A stretch of DNA of 10,135 nucleotides from NCBI RefSeq assembly GCF_001602625.1, contig NZ_LECR01000010.1, positions 63,799 to 73,933 of the forward strand, in the 5' to 3' direction. Made by a program: the position numbers and the translations under genes. Source of the DNA: Sodalis-like endosymbiont of Proechinophthirus fluctus (GTDB taxonomy: Bacteria; Pseudomonadota; Gammaproteobacteria; Enterobacterales; Enterobacteriaceae). Below, piece after piece: positions 8,017 through 10,135 of this stretch (within the stretch, counting starts at the first letter, position 1; each line of letters starts with the position of its first letter). The notes under the pieces are model-generated. The model saw only the letters and a program-made list of their open reading frames with translations, was not told the origin of the DNA and searched no databases.

Positions 8017-9266
8017 CCACTGAGTTCGCCACTTGGTACTAGAAATATAAATCCCAGCCTCATCAGAATCGCGAGAAAATCATGGTACTGGGCAGTAAAG
8101 TGGTCAGCACCGAATAGGGTATTGAGTTCGACTACTGCTGCGTACACGCCTAGTTAGCACTGCGAGAAGACAGTTATGAGACTATCATAGTCAACTGTAA
8201 CCCAGAGAAGGTTTCCGCCGATTACGGCACATCGAACCGTCTTTATTTTGAGCCAGTGCTGCTTGACCAGTTCTTGGATGATGATGCGATGGAAATGGGT
8301 GTCGATGTGGTTTACGTCGGCGAAAACGTGCTGATTGGCGGCATACATAATGGAGCACATCGAGAAGACTGAGGTTCACTCCGTCGACTCGGCCTGTTGG
8401 TTGCCGGCGTATACGCTGATCCTTGAAATTCAGGATGTCATGCGCTAGCAGGTGGAAAAACTGGCGTTTGAGCTGTAGGTCAGGGAGCTGATGAAAATCC
8501 AGTTCACGGTGAATGATAATGAGGTGTACCTCATAGAGGTCAACCCTCGCGCCGCGCGTATGCGTATATGGTGCTGTTTGTTTCCACGGTCACCGGCGTG
8601 GCGTTGGCGAAGGTCGACGCCAGAGTGATTGTCGGCAAATCCTTGGTGAGCATGGAGTCACGCGCGAAGCATTCCTCCCTACTACTCAGTGAAAGAAGTG
8701 GTACTGCCGTTTAATAAATTCCCCGGCGTGGACCCGATTCTGGGACAGGAAATCCGCTCTGCTATCGAAGTCATGGGCGTTGGACCGGACCGTCTTGAAG
8801 CATTTGCCAAGGCGATTCTCGGCAAGCCAGTCGCACATGAAGAAAGGCAATCGCGCGCGCTGCTGTCAGTGCGTGAAGATGACAAAGACCTGAGGTAGAC
8901 TTGGCGACTAAGCTGCTGAAACATAGCTTTGAGCTGGATACCACCTACGGCACGGCGGTGATCCTGGGCAAGGATGGTATCAATCTGCGTCTAGTGAATA
9001 AAATCTATGATGGACGGCGTATATTCAAGACCGGATTAAAATCGGCGAATACAACTATATCGTTAATACTACCCGCCGGCCGATCCAGGCGATTGATGAT
9101 TCCAAACTCATCCGGCACAGCGTCTTGCAGTAAAAGTGCATTACGACACAACGCTGAACGATGGGTTTTCTACCGCGATGTCCCTCAATGGTGATGCTAC
9201 CGCCCAAGTGATTTTGGTGTAGGAAATGCACGTGCAAATCAACGGCTGAATCCGGGTGTAATGGTG

Positions 9267-9299
9267 CCAAAAAAGGTGAGAAAACATCCTTTTTTATGG
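9267..9299 (+). terminator. Possible terminator after the carB remnant
   Basis: AAAAAAGG (9269-9276) pairs with CCTTTTTT (9288-9295) around an 11-base loop; an outer CC/GG pair (9267-9268, 9298-9299) may extend it. It starts 18 bases after the old carB stop and ends about 90 bases before the folA promoter. The symmetry would let it act in both directions, but the stem is AT-rich. Confidence 0.4.
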
Positions 9300-9388
9300 C
9301 TTTCTTGCTCGATTTTAATCGATTTCCTTCTATTGGCGCGGCACTTTTAAGTATTTTTGAAATTTATCACGCCTTACAAAACCAGCTA

Positions 9389-9417
9389 TCGACGCCCCAG
9401 ATCTCTTTCCGTATAGT
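9389..9417 (+). promoter_or_regulatory. Candidate folA promoter
   Basis: TCGACG (9389-9394) and TATAGT (9412-9417), each close to consensus, are spaced by 17 bases and lie about 30 bases before the folA ATG. This would make folA independent of the dead carAB operon and give a short leader. Confidence 0.5.
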
Positions 9418-9437
9418 GTTAACAATTTTGTTGCCTG

Positions 9438-9443
9438 TAAGGA
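9438..9443 (+). promoter_or_regulatory. Ribosome binding site deciding the folA start
   Basis: TAAGGA lies five bases before the ATG at 9449. It supports that start over in-frame ATGs further upstream (the frame is open back to 9296), whose extra N-terminal residues have no counterpart in dihydrofolate reductases and cover the promoter. Confidence 0.7.
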
Positions 9444-9448
9444 TTTTT

Positions 9449-9934
9449 ATGATTATTAGCCTAATTGCCGCCCTAGCGGTAGATCGTGTGATTGGAATGG
9501 AAAATACCATGCCCTGGTATCTTTCCGCAGATCTGGCCTGGTTTAAGCGTAACACGCTCAACAAACCAGTTATCATGGGGCGCCGAACGTTTGAGTCCAT
9601 TGGTATGCCGCTGTCGGGGAGGCACAATATTGTGCTGAGTAGCTGTCCCGGCGATAACGACAACGTGACCTGGGTGTCAACGCAGGCGCAGGCACAGGCT
9701 GCAGCAGGTATAGTGGCAGAAGTGATGGTGATCGGCGGCGGGAAAGTCTACGAGACTTTTTTGCCGCAGGCAGGGCGACTCTATCTGACCCATATCGATG
9801 CGGAAGTGGGTGGTGATACCTGGTTTCCCGACTATGAGCCAGATGAATGGCAATCTACCTTCAGCGAATTCCATGACGCCGACGAAAAAAATATCTACAG
9901 CTACTGCTTTGAAGTCCTAGATCGCCGCGGGTGA
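9449..9934 (+). CDS. folA: Dihydrofolate reductase
   Basis: Reduces dihydrofolate to tetrahydrofolate with NADPH in the cytoplasm, supplying one-carbon units for thymidylate, purine and methionine synthesis; target of trimethoprim. The product is 161 residues (E. coli 159). It has one extra residue at the N-terminus ([11 protein letters not shown] against [10 protein letters not shown]), so the catalytic acid is D28 ([10 protein letters not shown]), equal to E. coli D27. Also visible are the Met20-type loop [10 protein letters not shown], the NADPH-binding GRRTFESIG (E. coli has W where this has F48) and [13 protein letters not shown], the T114 of LYLTHIDAE, and the C-terminal FPDYEPDEW...FSEFHDADE...SYCFEVL. 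The gene sits 200 bases after the carB remnant with its own promoter. No lesion is visible. The ATG upstream at 9296 is not the start. Confidence 0.97.
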   Translation: MIISLIAALAVDRVIGMENTMPWYLSADLAWFKRNTLNKPVIMGRRTFESIGMPLSGRHNIVLSSCPGDNDNVTWVSTQAQAQAAAGIVAEVMVIGGGKVYETFLPQAGRLYLTHIDAEVGGDTWFPDYEPDEWQSTFSEFHDADEKNIYSYCFEVLDRRG

Positions 9935-9942
9935 TGCGCGGC
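9924..9942 (+). terminator. GC-rich hairpin at the folA stop
   Basis: GCCGCG (9924-9929) and CGCGGC (9937-9942) form a perfect 6-bp stem with a 7-base loop that contains the folA stop codon (9932-9934). Only TTGTCCT follows, so the T tract is poor. It may stabilise or weakly terminate the folA transcript. Confidence 0.33.
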
Positions 9943-10135
9943 TTGTCCTCGAGCGCTGCGGACGATGTGCAATCCGACCTACAGTGTCGTGGATGATTTG
10001 TAATTTTATGGCGCCATCCGTAATAAGGTCCATGCGGCCAGACACCCACCAAGCTGCCGGGTTTGACCTTAAGCGCTAATGGAATTTTCGATGACAGTCT
10101 CGTTTTGCCGATTGTTTTGCTGGTTAGAGGGTAGA
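9935..10135. other. Tail of the window, no gene recognised
   Basis: In E. coli the gene after folA is apaH, convergent on the minus strand. I do not recognise an ApaH C-terminus here. One minus-strand frame is open from the window end into the 3' part of folA (9861-10135), but its translation resembles nothing I know and its proximal part is only the shadow of folA. Confidence 0.5.

Larger units (their letters stand above)
6685..9249 (+). pseudogene. carB: Carbamoyl-phosphate synthetase large subunit, degraded with large deletions
   Basis: Intact CarB (1073 residues in E. coli) has two ATP-grasp halves that make carbamoyl phosphate for arginine and pyrimidines, plus a C-terminal regulatory domain. 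The ATG at 6685 keeps its ribosome binding site (AGGAG 6674-6678) and reads MPKRTN before a frameshift. Recognisable blocks follow: [28 protein letters not shown] (to 7085), TDKEYQI...[23 protein letters not shown]...[57 protein letters not shown] (8689), KLLKHSFELDTTYGTA (8910) and the last block to 9249. Codons equivalent to about 137-256 and 622-750 are deleted. Premature stops include TAG at 6758, 8115, 8151, 8446, 8476 and 9220. Three short duplications and several one-base indels add further breaks. All domains are hit. Fragments at 6818-7237, 7346-7576, 8689-8898 and 8901-9194 stay open but are not separate genes. Confidence 0.96.

Noticed and set aside
6685..9249. Open fragments at 6818-7237, 7346-7576, 8689-8898 and 8901-9194 as separate small genes
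   Set aside because: Each matches a consecutive piece of CarB in the right order, with no ribosome binding sites or domain-boundary logic. They are pieces of one broken gene.
5634..9249. Frameshifts as sequencing errors
   Set aside because: Too many lesions of different kinds (multi-codon deletions, exact duplications, missense at an active site, nonsense) are confined to three genes, while 5 flanking genes have none.
9296..9448. N-terminally extended dihydrofolate reductase starting at 9296
   Set aside because: The extra residues have no counterpart in the family and lie over the terminator-like hairpin and promoter; a good ribosome binding site precedes ATG 9449.
9950..9985. REP/BIME-like element (CGGACGATGTGCAATCCG followed by ACCTACA)
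   Set aside because: The tail recalls the ATCCGGCCTACA end of enteric REP sequences and the arms CGGA/TCCG pair, but the stem is only four bases, most of the consensus is missing, and there is a single copy here.

Overview
The window comes from a member of the Enterobacterales. Every recognisable gene aligns almost end to end with its Escherichia coli counterpart, and the order ileS-lspA-fkpB-ispH ... dapB-carA-carB ... folA is the enterobacterial one. Five genes look fully functional, while three (fkpB, carA, carB) are clearly broken yet still alignable over their whole length. That mixture suggests a recent host-restricted symbiont; a Sodalis-type insect endosymbiont is my best guess (inference, not proven by the sequence). 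I found no insertion sequence, CRISPR array, tRNA, rRNA or phage gene.

Layout. 1-1992: the last 663 codons of ileS. 1992-2498: lspA, overlapping ileS by one base. 2503-2960: fkpB pseudogene with one frameshift and two amber codons. 2962-3921: ispH, intact. 3922-4346: a mostly empty spacer that ends in a candidate dapB promoter with a perfect 7-bp dyad. 4347-5168: dapB, intact. 5169-5633: regulatory spacer with a still recognisable carAB-type promoter overlapped by an arginine (ARG) box. 5634-6670: carA pseudogene. 6685-9249: carB pseudogene. 9449-9934: folA, intact, with its own promoter. 9935-10135: no gene recognised.

Biology. The intact genes serve core needs: isoleucyl-tRNA charging, lipoprotein signal-peptide removal, the last step of the MEP isoprenoid pathway, diaminopimelate/lysine synthesis for the cell wall, and tetrahydrofolate recycling. 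Both subunits of carbamoyl-phosphate synthetase are dead. Unless another copy exists elsewhere, the cell cannot make its own carbamoyl phosphate and should depend on outside arginine (or citrulline) and pyrimidines. The dispensable FKBP-type prolyl isomerase has died inside an operon whose flanking members are essential.

The carB remnant is the most informative stretch. It carries two large deletions that keep the reading frame, a 33-bp segment copied to a second site 481 bp away, a perfect 22-bp tandem duplication, a decayed 18-bp duplication, several frameshifts and a set of glutamine-to-amber changes. I see no evidence of a new biological system here. The value of the window is as a snapshot of early gene decay. 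Comparisons to E. coli proteins are from memory, and no alignment was run.
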